NCBI GenBank assembly: GCA_035552395.1
Contig: DASZLL010000006.1
Location: 31,615-95,614 of the forward strand
Reading direction: 5' to 3'
Source of the DNA: Bog-473 sp035552395
GTDB taxonomy: Bacteria > Actinomycetota > Acidimicrobiia > Acidimicrobiales > RAAP-2
DNA length: 64,000 nt
The position numbers and the translations under genes were made by a program. The notes under the pieces were generated by a model, which saw only the letters and a program-made list of their open reading frames with translations, was not told where the DNA came from and searched no databases. This document shows positions 38,464-46,502 of the stretch, one piece after another; the first letter of the stretch is position 1; every line of letters begins with the position of its first letter.

Positions 38464-39942
38464 TCAGGACGAAGACGAAGACGAAGACGAAGACGAAGAC
38501 GAAGCCGCGGCCGCGCTGGCGCCGGCGAAACGCCCGAACATCGTCGAGTCGCCGATCGACAGCCCGCTGGCGTAGCCGAAGGAACAGACCCCCGCCGTCG
38601 TGCGGCCGGCCGCGAACAGGCCCACGATGGCGTGGCCGCTGATGTCGAGGACCGCGCCCTCGACCGTCGTCTCCAGGCCGCCCAGCGTGAACGGCGCGTA
38701 CGGCGCCAGGCCGAGGCGCAGGTCGAACGCTCCGATCGGCCCGACGAGTGGGCGCACCCAGCCCGCCGACTTGTGGAACAGCGGGTCCTCGCCTCGGGCG
38801 GCGTGCGCGTTGTAGAGATCGAGCGTGGCGCGCAGTGAGCCCGCCGGCAGGCCCATCTCCGCCTCGAGTTGCTCGGCCGTCTCGCAGACCCAGGTGGCGG
38901 CCAGACCCATCCAGTTCACCTCGTACGACGCCTCGTCGACTAGGAGGTAGACCTCGCCATCCTGCTCGTAGAGCGCCGACTGGCCGACGCGACCCATGTA
39001 GGTGTCCTCGTTGATGAAGCGCTGCCCCTGGCCGTTGACCAGGATGCCGTTGATCAGCGTGCGCGGTGGCGTGATCGGGAGCGACACCTCCCCGGCGTAC
39101 ATGTTGCGCACCGAGGCCCCGATGGCCTGGGCCATGCGGATGCCGCGGCCGTCGTCGCCCTCGGTCCCCACCTTGAACGTCCCGCGCGCCAACGGCGGGC
39201 AGTGCTGGCGGAGCATGTCGTCGTTGAAGATGAACCCGCCGGAGGTCAGGACGACGCCCCGGCGCGCTCGCAGCGACACCGTCTCGCCGAAGCGCTGCGC
39301 CTGCACGCCCACGACCCGCCCGTCGTCGCCGAGCACCAGCCGGTCCACCCGGGTGTCGGTCGAGACCGCGGCGCCGGCGCCCACCGCCGCCGCGGCCAGG
39401 TGCTCCATGAGCAGCCAGCCGGTCGAGCGCTTCGTCTTGGCCAGGTGCCCGCGCGGCGCCGGCCGTGCGACCTCGTTGAAGGGGTAGGCATCCTCGCCGC
39501 CCGAGTAGACGAGCCCCTCGGTGCCGGCGGGCGCCATGGAGGTGTCCGCACAGAACGTCGGGTCGAACGGGACGCCCCGCGCCACCAGCCAGTCGAAGTG
39601 GCCCAGGCTCTCGTCGCAGTAGCGGGCGATCTTGGCTTCGTCGGGATCGGGACCGCAGGCCGCCATCATGTAGCGGTACATGTCGTCGGGGCTGTCCTCG
39701 AAGCCGCAGGCGGTCTGGATGGGCGTCCCCCCGCCGAGGTACACGATGCCCTCGGCCAGCGCGGCCGCCCCGCCCGGTCCACCCATCCGCTCTGTCACGA
39801 GCACCTCGGCGCCGGCCTCCGCCGCGCCGAAGGCGGCCGTCGAGCCCGCCGCCCCGAAGCCCACGACGATGACGTCGGTCGTCGCGTCCCAGGTCGCGAT
39901 GTCCGCCGCCTGGCGCGGCTCCACGTCGGTCTGCTCGTTCAC
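38464..39942 (-). CDS. FAD-dependent oxidoreductase (fumarate reductase/3-ketosteroid dehydrogenase-like)
   Basis: About 492 aa from the GTG at 39942, overlapping the UdgB stop (GTGA). DVIVVGFGAAGSTAAFGAAEAGAEVLVTERM is the N-terminal dinucleotide motif. GGAAALAEGIVYLGGG, RRGVVLTSGGFIFNDD and GLFAAGRTTAGVCSFGYASGLSIG match the FAD_binding_2 flavoproteins. These oxidise or reduce ketosteroids, fumarate-like acids or similar. The C-terminus ends in about 12 Ser encoded by a hexanucleotide repeat, which is odd for this family. Confidence 0.87.
   Translation of the reverse strand: MNEQTDVEPRQAADIATWDATTDVIVVGFGAAGSTAAFGAAEAGAEVLVTERMGGPGGAAALAEGIVYLGGGTPIQTACGFEDSPDDMYRYMMAACGPDPDEAKIARYCDESLGHFDWLVARGVPFDPTFCADTSMAPAGTEGLVYSGGEDAYPFNEVARPAPRGHLAKTKRSTGWLLMEHLAAAAVGAGAAVSTDTRVDRLVLGDDGRVVGVQAQRFGETVSLRARRGVVLTSGGFIFNDDMLRQHCPPLARGTFKVGTEGDDGRGIRMAQAIGASVRNMYAGEVSLPITPPRTLINGILVNGQGQRFINEDTYMGRVGQSALYEQDGEVYLLVDEASYEVNWMGLAATWVCETAEQLEAEMGLPAGSLRATLDLYNAHAARGEDPLFHKSAGWVRPLVGPIGAFDLRLGLAPYAPFTLGGLETTVEGAVLDISGHAIVGLFAAGRTTAGVCSFGYASGLSIGDSTMFGRFAGASAAAASSSSSSSSSSSS
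38468..38503. repeat. Six perfect GACGAA hexamers at the flavoprotein 3' end
   Basis: A 6-bp microsatellite with six intact units (36 bp) ends one nucleotide before the stop codon region of the flavoprotein. On the coding strand it reads TCTTCG-type codons, all serine. Unit changes would lengthen or shorten the poly-Ser tail without a frameshift. Confidence 0.9.
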
Positions 39943-40649
39943 GACATCCCTCCCGCTGTCGCCGACCCGGCGATCACTTGGTGCGCCCGCTCGAACACGG
40001 CGTCGAACATCGGCACGGTCAGCGTGCCGGTGAAGGTGTTCTGCTGGCTCGGGTGGTACGAGCCGAGCAGGACGAGCCCGCCGGGCAGCGCCGCCTCCGC
40101 CAGGTGGCCGAACGCCGGCCGCGGGCGCAGCTCGTAGTGCGCGGCCAGCGCCTGCCAGGCGAACTGGCCGAGGGCGACGACGACGGCCGCCCGGCCCAGC
40201 AGCGCCAGCTCGCGAGTCAGGTACGGCGCGCAGGCGGCGCGCTCGTCGGGCCGTGGCTTGTTGGCCGGTGGGGCGCAGTGGACCGTGGCGGTGATGTAGG
40301 CGCCCCGCAGCGTCAGGCCGTCGTCGCCCGCCGTGCTCGTCGGCTGGGAGGCGAAGCCGGCCCGGTACAGCGCGGCGAAGAGCCAGTCGCCCGAGCGGTC
40401 GCCGGTGAACATGCGGCCCGTCCGGTTCGCCCCGTGCGCGGCGGGGGCCAAGCCGACGATGACGAGGGCCGCACGCGGGTCGCCGAAACCCGGCACGCCG
40501 CGGCCCCAGTAGGTCTGGCCGGCGTATGACGCCCGCCCGGTCCGCGCCACCTCCTCGCGCCACGCCACCAGGCGCGGGCAGCGGCGACAGGCCGCCACGT
40601 CCCGTTGCACCGCGGCCAAGGAGTCCCTCGTTGCCCGGTTGGACGCCAC
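39939..40649 (-). CDS. Uracil-DNA glycosylase family 5 (UdgB type)
   Basis: 236 aa from the GTG at 40649; longer upstream frames are rejected because they run over the divergent phosphatase. ACRRCPRLVAWREEVA and GLAPAAHGANRTGRMFTGDRSG match UdgB motif 1 and its neighbours. LGSYHPSQQNTFTG is the C-terminal H-P-S motif. Cys residues in CRRC, VHCAPP and AACAPYL are placed to bind a [4Fe-4S] cluster. It removes uracil and other deaminated bases from DNA. Its stop overlaps the start of the flavoprotein. Confidence 0.88.
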   Translation of the reverse strand: MASNRATRDSLAAVQRDVAACRRCPRLVAWREEVARTGRASYAGQTYWGRGVPGFGDPRAALVIVGLAPAAHGANRTGRMFTGDRSGDWLFAALYRAGFASQPTSTAGDDGLTLRGAYITATVHCAPPANKPRPDERAACAPYLTRELALLGRAAVVVALGQFAWQALAAHYELRPRPAFGHLAEAALPGGLVLLGSYHPSQQNTFTGTLTVPMFDAVFERAHQVIAGSATAGGMS

Positions 40650-40674
40650 GACGCAGAGCCTACGATGGGCGTTC

Positions 40675-41361
40675 GTGCCGGTAGCAGCCCGAACGACTCC
40701 TCCTCGCCCCCAGACGCGCCGTGGCCGCAAGGCGCCGACGGCGACCGTCGTGCTGCTCGTGCGGCACGGGACGACCCCGACCACGGGCAAGAAGCTCCCG
40801 GGCCGCGCCCCCGGCTTGAACCTGTCGGAGAAGGGCCGCACCCAGGCCGCCGCCGTGGCCGAGCGCATCGCCGCGGTCAAAAAGGCGCCCAGCGCCGTCT
40901 ACGCCTCGCCCCTCGAGCGCACGCGGGAGACGGCCGCGCCCATCGCCCGGGCCCTGGGCCTGCGGGTTCGCACGGCGCCCGGCTTGGTCGAGCTCGAGGT
41001 CGGCGAATGGACCGAGAAGTCGTTGTCGCGCCTGTACCGGGACAAGGATTGGCCGAAGGTACAGCGCTGGCCGAGTGGCTTCCGCTTCCCCGGCGGCGAA
41101 TCCTTCGCCGAGATGTCGGCGCGCTCCATGGACACGGTGGTCGACCTGGCGGCCCAGCACCCGGGCGAGACCATCGTCGCCGTCTCGCACGCCGACACCA
41201 TCAAGGCGATCCTGGCGGCCGCGGCCGGCGTCCCGCTCGACCTCATGCAACGGCTCGTCGTCTCGCCCTGCTCGGTCTCGGCCGTGCTCTTCACCGGCGG
41301 CGGCCCCATGGTGCTCTGCACCAACTCCACCGGCACGCTCGAAGACCTGGCCGTGTCGTGA
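40675..41361 (+). CDS. Histidine phosphatase, MSMEG_4193/TIGR03848 family
   Basis: 228 aa from the GTG at 40675 (PVAARTTPPRPQTRR), 25 nt from the divergent UdgB; an ATG at 40639 is also in frame. TVVLLVRHGTTP is the RHG motif, YASPLERTRETAAPI gives the second Arg/Glu region, and VAVSHADTIKA holds the second catalytic His. It is the first gene of a trio with DUF3090 and SCO1664-type genes, an arrangement conserved across actinobacteria and captured by TIGR03848/TIGR03847/TIGR03843. The substrate is unknown. Confidence 0.88.
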   Translation: MPVAARTTPPRPQTRRGRKAPTATVVLLVRHGTTPTTGKKLPGRAPGLNLSEKGRTQAAAVAERIAAVKKAPSAVYASPLERTRETAAPIARALGLRVRTAPGLVELEVGEWTEKSLSRLYRDKDWPKVQRWPSGFRFPGGESFAEMSARSMDTVVDLAAQHPGETIVAVSHADTIKAILAAAAGVPLDLMQRLVVSPCSVSAVLFTGGGPMVLCTNSTGTLEDLAVS

Positions 41362-41374
41362 GGGGAGCGCCCCC

Positions 41375-41905
41375 ATGAGCGATGACTTCGACTTCGACGC
41401 CCCCGACCATTGCACGCTCGGCGTCATCGGTGAGGTCGGGAACCGCCTGTTCCTCTTCTATTGCCGTCAGGGGCTCAACGAGACCACGGTCAAGGTCGAG
41501 AAGCAGCAGATCAGCGTGCTCGCCGGGTATCTGGGGCGCATCGTCAAGGAGCTCGGGCGGCCCGGGCACCTGCCCGACGATCTCGCCTTCTACGGCACCG
41601 AGGAGTTCGAGTGGGTGGTGGGGACCATCGGCGTCTCCTACGACGAGGAGCTCGACCGCATCGTCATCGTCCTCGAGGAGATCGGCGTGGGCGACGAGGA
41701 CGAGGAGACGGCCGACGACGAGATCGACGAGGACGGGCACGTGCTGCGCGTCGCGTTGACCCGCGAGCAGGCCGCCGCCTTCGCCATCCACGCCACCCGG
41801 CTGGTCGAGGCGGGCCGCCCCCCGTGCCCCCTCTGCTCGTTGCCCCTGGACCCCTCGGGCCACGACTGCCCCCGCACCAACGGGCACCGTCCGCCGGCAT
41901 CCTGA
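41375..41905 (+). CDS. DUF3090 (TIGR03847) family protein
   Basis: 176 aa. DFDFDAPDHCTLGVIGEVGN and RLFLFYCRQG begin the protein as in the family. An acidic segment (EEIGVGDEDEETADDEIDED) lies mid-protein. The C-terminus RPPCPLCSLPLDPSGHDCPRTNGH forms a Cys4-type zinc ribbon. The function is unknown, but it is always near the histidine phosphatase and SCO1664-type protein. It starts 13 nt after the phosphatase stop. Confidence 0.92.
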   Translation: MSDDFDFDAPDHCTLGVIGEVGNRLFLFYCRQGLNETTVKVEKQQISVLAGYLGRIVKELGRPGHLPDDLAFYGTEEFEWVVGTIGVSYDEELDRIVIVLEEIGVGDEDEETADDEIDEDGHVLRVALTREQAAAFAIHATRLVEAGRPPCPLCSLPLDPSGHDCPRTNGHRPPAS

Positions 41906-41910
41906 GCGCG

Positions 41911-42621
41911 GTGGCCGACGCCCAAGTCGAGACCGTCCTCACCGAAGGTGAGATGGAGGTGCACGGGCGCATCGCCGGCAGCTCGAACGCCACCATGCTC
42001 GTCACGTGCCGCATGGGTCCCGACGAGTTGCTCGCCGTGTACAAGCCGCACAAGGGCGAGCGACCGCTGTGGGACTTCCCCGGCGGGCTCTTCCGCCGCG
42101 AGGTCGCGGCCTACGTGCTCTCCGAGGCCCTCGGCTGGGGCCTGGTCCCTGAGACCGTCGAGCGCGCCGAGGGGCCCTTCGGCCCCGGTTCGGTGCAGCG
42201 CTTCGTGCACGAGGACGGCACATCGCACTACTTCACCCTGCGCGACGACCCCAAGTGGCACCCGGTGCTCATGCAGCTGTGCGCCTTCGACGTCGTCGCC
42301 AACAACGCCGACCGCAAGAGTGGCCATGTCCTGCTGGCCGAGGAGCGCCTGTGGGCCATCGACAACGGGCTCTGCTTCAACGAGCGGGACAAGCTGCGCA
42401 CCGTGATCTGGGACTTCGGCGGCATCGCCCTCGGGCCCGACGTCCAAGAGGACCTGGGCCGGCTGGCCCACGACGGACCGCCGCCGGCGCTGGGCGCGCT
42501 GATCGGGCCGGCCGAGCTGGCGGCCACCTGGGACCGGCTGTCCTGGCTGCTCAGCCTGCGGGCGCTGCCCGAAATGGAGGACGACGGCGAATGGCCGCCG
42601 TACCCCTGGCCCCTCGTCTGA
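41911..42621 (+). CDS. SCO1664 (TIGR03843) family protein
   Basis: 236 aa from a GTG, 5 nt after the DUF3090 gene. GEMEVHGRIAGSSNATMLVTC, AVYKPHKGERPLWDFPGG, FDVVANNADRKSGHVL and WAIDNGLCFNERDKLRTVIWDF match this family, which has a distant PI3/4-kinase-like fold with the N-x-D-R and D-N-G motifs resembling catalytic and metal-binding loops. The function is unknown. In many actinobacteria mshC follows; here the next gene is a TSUP exporter instead. Confidence 0.9.
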   Translation: MADAQVETVLTEGEMEVHGRIAGSSNATMLVTCRMGPDELLAVYKPHKGERPLWDFPGGLFRREVAAYVLSEALGWGLVPETVERAEGPFGPGSVQRFVHEDGTSHYFTLRDDPKWHPVLMQLCAFDVVANNADRKSGHVLLAEERLWAIDNGLCFNERDKLRTVIWDFGGIALGPDVQEDLGRLAHDGPPPALGALIGPAELAATWDRLSWLLSLRALPEMEDDGEWPPYPWPLV

Positions 42622-42701
42622 GCCGTCTCACAGGCCGTCCTCCCAGCTCACCCGCCTTCCCCCGGGCCGCGGCCCCTTCGGACGTGATTCCTGACTCAAT
42701 A

Positions 42702-42725
42702 GATCGTTAATATGAAACAACGATC
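42702..42725. promoter_or_regulatory. Operator-like inverted repeat upstream of the TSUP gene
   Basis: GATCGTT-N10-AACGATC is a perfect 7-bp inverted repeat in an AT-rich stretch about 45 nt upstream of the exporter ATG. TAATAT at 42708-42713, inside the repeat, resembles a -10 element. A repressor bound here would block transcription of the TSUP gene. The regulator is not encoded nearby. Confidence 0.55.
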
Positions 42726-42770
42726 ATCAATGGGTGGACGATGAACGGCCGTCGTCGCTAGGGAGGCCCA

Positions 42771-43721
42771 ATGTCGATTGATCCATACATCGTGCTGGGC
42801 AGCGCCGTCGTGGGCTTCCTGGTCGGGATGACGGGCGCGGGCGGCGGGGCGCTCATGACCCCGATGCTCATCCTCTTCTTCAACGTCAAGCCGTCGACGG
42901 CCATCTCGAGCGATCTCGTCGCCGCCGTCCTGATGCGCCCGGTCGGCGCCGTGGTGCACATGACGAAGAAGACGGTCAACTACGGACTCGTCGGCTACAT
43001 GGTCCTCGGCTCGGTCCCCGCCGCGCTCTTGGGCTCATGGGTGCTGCACCTGCTCGGCAATTCCACGGGGGCGGAGACCAACGTCCAGACCATCCTCGGC
43101 GCCGCGCTGTTGGTCGGGGCCTTCGCCATGGTGTTGCGCGTGGTGCTCGACAAGCGGTCCGGTCAGAGTCGCCGCGGCCTGATCGGCCAGGTCGCCGTGC
43201 GCCCACTCCCCACCGTCGCCATCGGCCTGGTCGGTGGCTTCATCGTCGGGATGACCTCGGTCGGGTCGGGCTCGTTGATGATCGTCCTGCTCCTCTTCCT
43301 CTACCCGGTGCTCGGGGCCAACCAGCTCGTCGGCACGGATCTGACCCAGGCCGTCCCGTTGACGATGGCCGCCGCGCTCGGCGCGCTGGCCTTCGGCCAC
43401 GTCGAGTTCTCCGTCACCACGTCGATCGTCATCGGCAGCGTCCCGGCCGTGCTGGTCGGCTCCCTGATCTCGTCGCGGGCCCCGGACCGCTACATCCGCC
43501 CGGTCATCACGTTCGTCATCTTCGCCTCGGGTCTCAAGTACGTCGGGCTCGGCACGACCGCCCTCGGCTGGACCCTCGGCGCGGTGTTACTGGGCGCCGC
43601 CCTCTACTGGGTGTTCTACGCCCGCCCACGTCGGGCCGGCGTCGCCACCGGCTCGCACCATCCACTCGGGCCCGGGACGGGCGACCACCGGGCACTCGAA
43701 GGCGCGGCGCCCGGGAGCTGA
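42771..43721 (+). CDS. TSUP (TauE/SafE) family sulfite/sulfur anion exporter
   Basis: 316 aa with eight hydrophobic segments in two repeats. GSAVVGFLVGMTGAGGGALMTPML and the repeat PTVAIGLVGGFIVGMTSVGSGSLMIVLLL are the paired TauE/SafE signatures. Family members export sulfite, sulfoacetate or thiosulfate, or move organic acids. A GGGAG-type ribosome-binding site precedes the ATG. It has its own AT-rich promoter region with the inverted repeat at 42702-42725. The C-terminal ~25 residues are hydrophilic. Confidence 0.9.
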   Translation: MSIDPYIVLGSAVVGFLVGMTGAGGGALMTPMLILFFNVKPSTAISSDLVAAVLMRPVGAVVHMTKKTVNYGLVGYMVLGSVPAALLGSWVLHLLGNSTGAETNVQTILGAALLVGAFAMVLRVVLDKRSGQSRRGLIGQVAVRPLPTVAIGLVGGFIVGMTSVGSGSLMIVLLLFLYPVLGANQLVGTDLTQAVPLTMAAALGALAFGHVEFSVTTSIVIGSVPAVLVGSLISSRAPDRYIRPVITFVIFASGLKYVGLGTTALGWTLGAVLLGAALYWVFYARPRRAGVATGSHHPLGPGTGDHRALEGAAPGS

Positions 43722-43780
43722 CGCGGGCCCGGGCCACGCCGCCACGCCGGCACCGCCGGCCCCTCACCCGTCCGTGCCGC

Positions 43781-44890
43781 TCAGGGGATGTGATAGCCGT
43801 TCGTCACCAGCTGCGCGATGACCTGCTGGGCCACCACCTGGCTCCCGCCGGGCGTGAGGTGGATGCCGTCGGGCGAGCGCGTGTTCACGATCTGCCCGGC
43901 CGCGTTGGTGACGAACGCGGTGTAACCGCCCGTGGCGGACCCGAGTGACTTCTGTGTGCTGACGAACGTCACCGGCGGCTTGGCCAGAGCCGCCTGTTGC
44001 TGGCCCACGGTGCTGAGGTCGGCCATCTGCGCGCTGAGGCCCGGGTTCTGCATGGGCGGCATGCCCACCCACACGACCGCCGCGCCGCCACTCGCGGCGA
44101 TCTGCATGAACTGCGCCACGCGCTGGGCGTAGAGGTCGTTCCACTTGGGCGAGGCGTAGGGCGTGTCGGGTGGGCCCAAGAAGTCCTGGGCGTCGTTGGC
44201 GCCGATCATGACGACCACCACCTGGGGGGCCGCAACCTTGAGGTCCGTCGTCAGCTCCGCCGGCCAGTTGAAGTAGTCCGGTCGGGTGAGCCCCGTGCTC
44301 TCCCGCGCGTCGAGGGCGGCGTTGACCACCCCGGTCCCCGCCAGGTCCGACTGCAGGGCGCCGCCCATGTCGAGGCCGATGGAGTCGCCCACGATCAGGA
44401 CGCGCAACGGGTGGGCCGCCGTCGGGTGCCTGGGGTCGGGCGGCGTGGTCGTCGTGGTCGTCGCCGTGCCGGCGGGCCCGGGCTGCGTCGGCTTCGCCTT
44501 GGGCTTGACCGGGCGCGGCCCCGAAGTGATGAGTCCCGACGTGCCGCCGGGCTGGCGGTTGGAGCGCCCGGTCGCCGACACGATGCGCGAGAGCTGGAGG
44601 TCGCGGCTCAGCGTGGCCACCGGCCCGGTGACGTCGAGGCTCACCGTGCGGCGCTGGCCGACGGGCGAGACCTGCGCGTTGTGCTGCAGGGTCGGCGCGA
44701 ACAGCAGGAACCACAGTGCGAAGGCGAGCACGCCCAGCGCCAGGACGCGGGTCCACGGCAGGCGCACGCGCCCGTCGGGCGGCACGGCGGGGGCGCCGGC
44801 CGGCGGCGTCGGCTCGTCGGCCAGCGTCGAACGCGAGCTCCAACGAGAACGCGGCGGAGGGGTCGGGGGTGGCGCTTGGGCGGTGCTCAT
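43781..44890 (-). CDS. SGNH/GDSL hydrolase-type protein (DUF459-like), membrane-anchored
   Basis: 369 aa. A Pro-rich cytoplasmic N-terminus, one TM helix (VLALGVLAFALWFLLFAPTL), a Thr/Pro linker, then a catalytic domain: LRVLIVGDSIGLDMG (block I, Ser), VVVVMIGANDAQDF (block III, Asn) and SPDGIHLTPGG (block V, Asp/His). The enzyme should face outside and add or remove acyl groups on a wall or capsule glycan. Its ATG overlaps the stop of the MBOAT gene by one base (TGATG), so the pair works together, like AlgI/AlgJ or PatA/PatB. Confidence 0.87.
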   Translation of the reverse strand: MSTAQAPPPTPPPRSRWSSRSTLADEPTPPAGAPAVPPDGRVRLPWTRVLALGVLAFALWFLLFAPTLQHNAQVSPVGQRRTVSLDVTGPVATLSRDLQLSRIVSATGRSNRQPGGTSGLITSGPRPVKPKAKPTQPGPAGTATTTTTTPPDPRHPTAAHPLRVLIVGDSIGLDMGGALQSDLAGTGVVNAALDARESTGLTRPDYFNWPAELTTDLKVAAPQVVVVMIGANDAQDFLGPPDTPYASPKWNDLYAQRVAQFMQIAASGGAAVVWVGMPPMQNPGLSAQMADLSTVGQQQAALAKPPVTFVSTQKSLGSATGGYTAFVTNAAGQIVNTRSPDGIHLTPGGSQVVAQQVIAQLVTNGYHIP

Positions 44891-46317
44891 CAGAACCGGT
44901 AGTAGATGAAGGGGGCGACGCCCACCGGGCCGAACGTGCTGATGCCGAGCAGCGCCACGCCGAGAAGCCCGACCTGGATGGCGGCGTGCTGGCGCGAGAA
45001 GGCCGCCTGCAGGCGATCCACGCTGAGCGGCGGCACGAACTGGGAGACCAGGGTGCCCACCACGACCAGGACGAGGAGCGGAGTGACCAGGGGCGACGAC
45101 TGGCCCCACCCGTTGAAGACGCGGCCGAGCACGGCGGAGGCCTGCGAGACGCCGGATGCGTTGAAGAAGACCCACCCGAGGCAGACGAATTGGAAGGTCA
45201 GGAACCGCTGCACCCAGACCCGCACCGGGCCGTCGGCCACCGCGGGCAGGCCGCGACGCACCCGGCTGGTCCGGCGCAGGTGCCCGAAGCTCTGCCCCAC
45301 CCCGTGCAACGCCCCCCAGATCACGAACGTCCACGCCGCGCCGTGCCATAGGCCGCCCAGCACCATCGTGATCAAGATGTTGCGCACGGTCGTGCCCTGG
45401 CCGCCGCGGTCGCCGCCGAGCGGGATGTAGAGGTAGTCGCGCAGCCAGCGCGACAGCGTCATGTGCCAGCGCCGCCAGAAGTCCTGGAGGTTGCGCGCCG
45501 TGTAGGGCGCGTCGAAGTTCTGCGGGAAGCGGAAACCGAGGAGGAGCGCCAGCCCGATGGCGATGTCGGTGTACCCGCTGAAGTCGCAGTAGATCTGCAC
45601 CGCGTAACCCCAGGCGGCGAAGATCGCCTCCAGCCCCGAGTGCTGGCTGGGCGACGTGAAGACCGGGTTCACAATCTGGCTCGCCACGTACGACGAGATC
45701 ACGACCTTTTTGAACAGGCCGGCCAGGATCAGCCAGAAGGCACGCGAGTAGTCGATGTTGCCGGCGTCACGCCGCCGTCGGATCTGGGGCAGCAGCTCGG
45801 CGCCGCGCACGATCGGCCCGGCCAGGAGGTGGGGGAAGAAGGACAGATAGACCGCGAAGTCGAGCGGCTTGGCCGGCTCGAGCTTGCCCCGGTAGATGTC
45901 GACCACGTAGCTGATCGCCATGAAGGTGAAGAAGGAGATGGCGATCGGGAGCGCCACCTGCAGCAACGGCACGGCCTGGCCTACCCCGAGCGCCTTGGTC
46001 AGGTTGTCCACGTTCACCGAGACGAACCCGTAGTACTTGAACCAGCCCAAGATCCCGAGCAGCACCACGACCGACACGACCATGGCCGTCCTTCGGCTGC
46101 GGTCGTTGCGCATCGCCGCCGTCATCGCTCCGCCGACGAACGCAACGGCCGTCGTGGCGAAGAGCAACAGGCAGTAGCTCCACCCGACCCAGCCGTAGAA
46201 GACGTAACTGAGGCCGATCATGGCGAGCTTCCACCACCCCGCGTAGGGGTTGAGGAGCCAATTCACCGCGAAGGCCACGGCGAAGAAGATGGCGAAGTCG
46301 ATGGTGGGAAAGAGCAT
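44890..46317 (-). CDS. MBOAT family membrane O-acyltransferase (AlgI/PatA-like)
   Basis: 475 aa with about ten TM helices. PYTARNLQDFWRRWHMTLSRWLRDYLYIPLGG is the AlgI signature, and the conserved His lies in MVLGGLWHGAAWTFVIWG. LIFAISF-type helices and a FFPHLLAGPIVRG motif complete the family pattern. It should transfer acetyl or other acyl groups across the membrane to the SGNH partner that follows, modifying an exported polysaccharide or peptidoglycan. The acceptor is not determined. Upstream lies a hairpin-rich gap before the ETF genes. Confidence 0.93.
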   Translation of the reverse strand: MLFPTIDFAIFFAVAFAVNWLLNPYAGWWKLAMIGLSYVFYGWVGWSYCLLLFATTAVAFVGGAMTAAMRNDRSRRTAMVVSVVVLLGILGWFKYYGFVSVNVDNLTKALGVGQAVPLLQVALPIAISFFTFMAISYVVDIYRGKLEPAKPLDFAVYLSFFPHLLAGPIVRGAELLPQIRRRRDAGNIDYSRAFWLILAGLFKKVVISSYVASQIVNPVFTSPSQHSGLEAIFAAWGYAVQIYCDFSGYTDIAIGLALLLGFRFPQNFDAPYTARNLQDFWRRWHMTLSRWLRDYLYIPLGGDRGGQGTTVRNILITMVLGGLWHGAAWTFVIWGALHGVGQSFGHLRRTSRVRRGLPAVADGPVRVWVQRFLTFQFVCLGWVFFNASGVSQASAVLGRVFNGWGQSSPLVTPLLVLVVVGTLVSQFVPPLSVDRLQAAFSRQHAAIQVGLLGVALLGISTFGPVGVAPFIYYRF

Positions 46318-46368
46318 CAGTGGCGATCAGGGAGTGCGCCGAATGTACCGCCGTGCGCCTGCTGTCCC

Positions 46369-46390
46369 CGGGGCGTCGCTCCACGCCCCG
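46369..46390 (-). terminator. GC-rich hairpin downstream of the ETF operon
   Basis: CGGGGCGT-N6-ACGCCCCG is a perfect 8-bp stem, about 110 nt downstream of the etfA stop and just before the MBOAT start. It lacks a T-tract on the ETF strand, as is usual for actinobacterial hairpin terminators. The plus strand has a loose T-rich run after it. Confidence 0.4.
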
Positions 46391-46428
46391 TTCGTTGCTT
46401 CGCCCCGATTGCCCCGGTCGCCGTCATG

Positions 46429-46452
46429 CCGGCCTGCCTACGGGAAGGCCGG
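46429..46452 (-). terminator. Second hairpin downstream of the ETF operon
   Basis: CCGGCCT-N10-AGGCCGG gives a perfect 7-bp stem 50 nt downstream of the etfA stop. It may act with the hairpin at 46369 to end the ETF transcript. No T-tract is present. Confidence 0.4.
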
Positions 46453-46502
46453 TCGCCCCGAAGCCGAAGCGGTCCTGGCGGCCCGGGCCGAGGCCCCGAG
46501 TC

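Noticed and set aside
38464..38503. CRISPR-like repeat
   Set aside because: A 6-bp tandem repeat with no spacers; it is a coding microsatellite.
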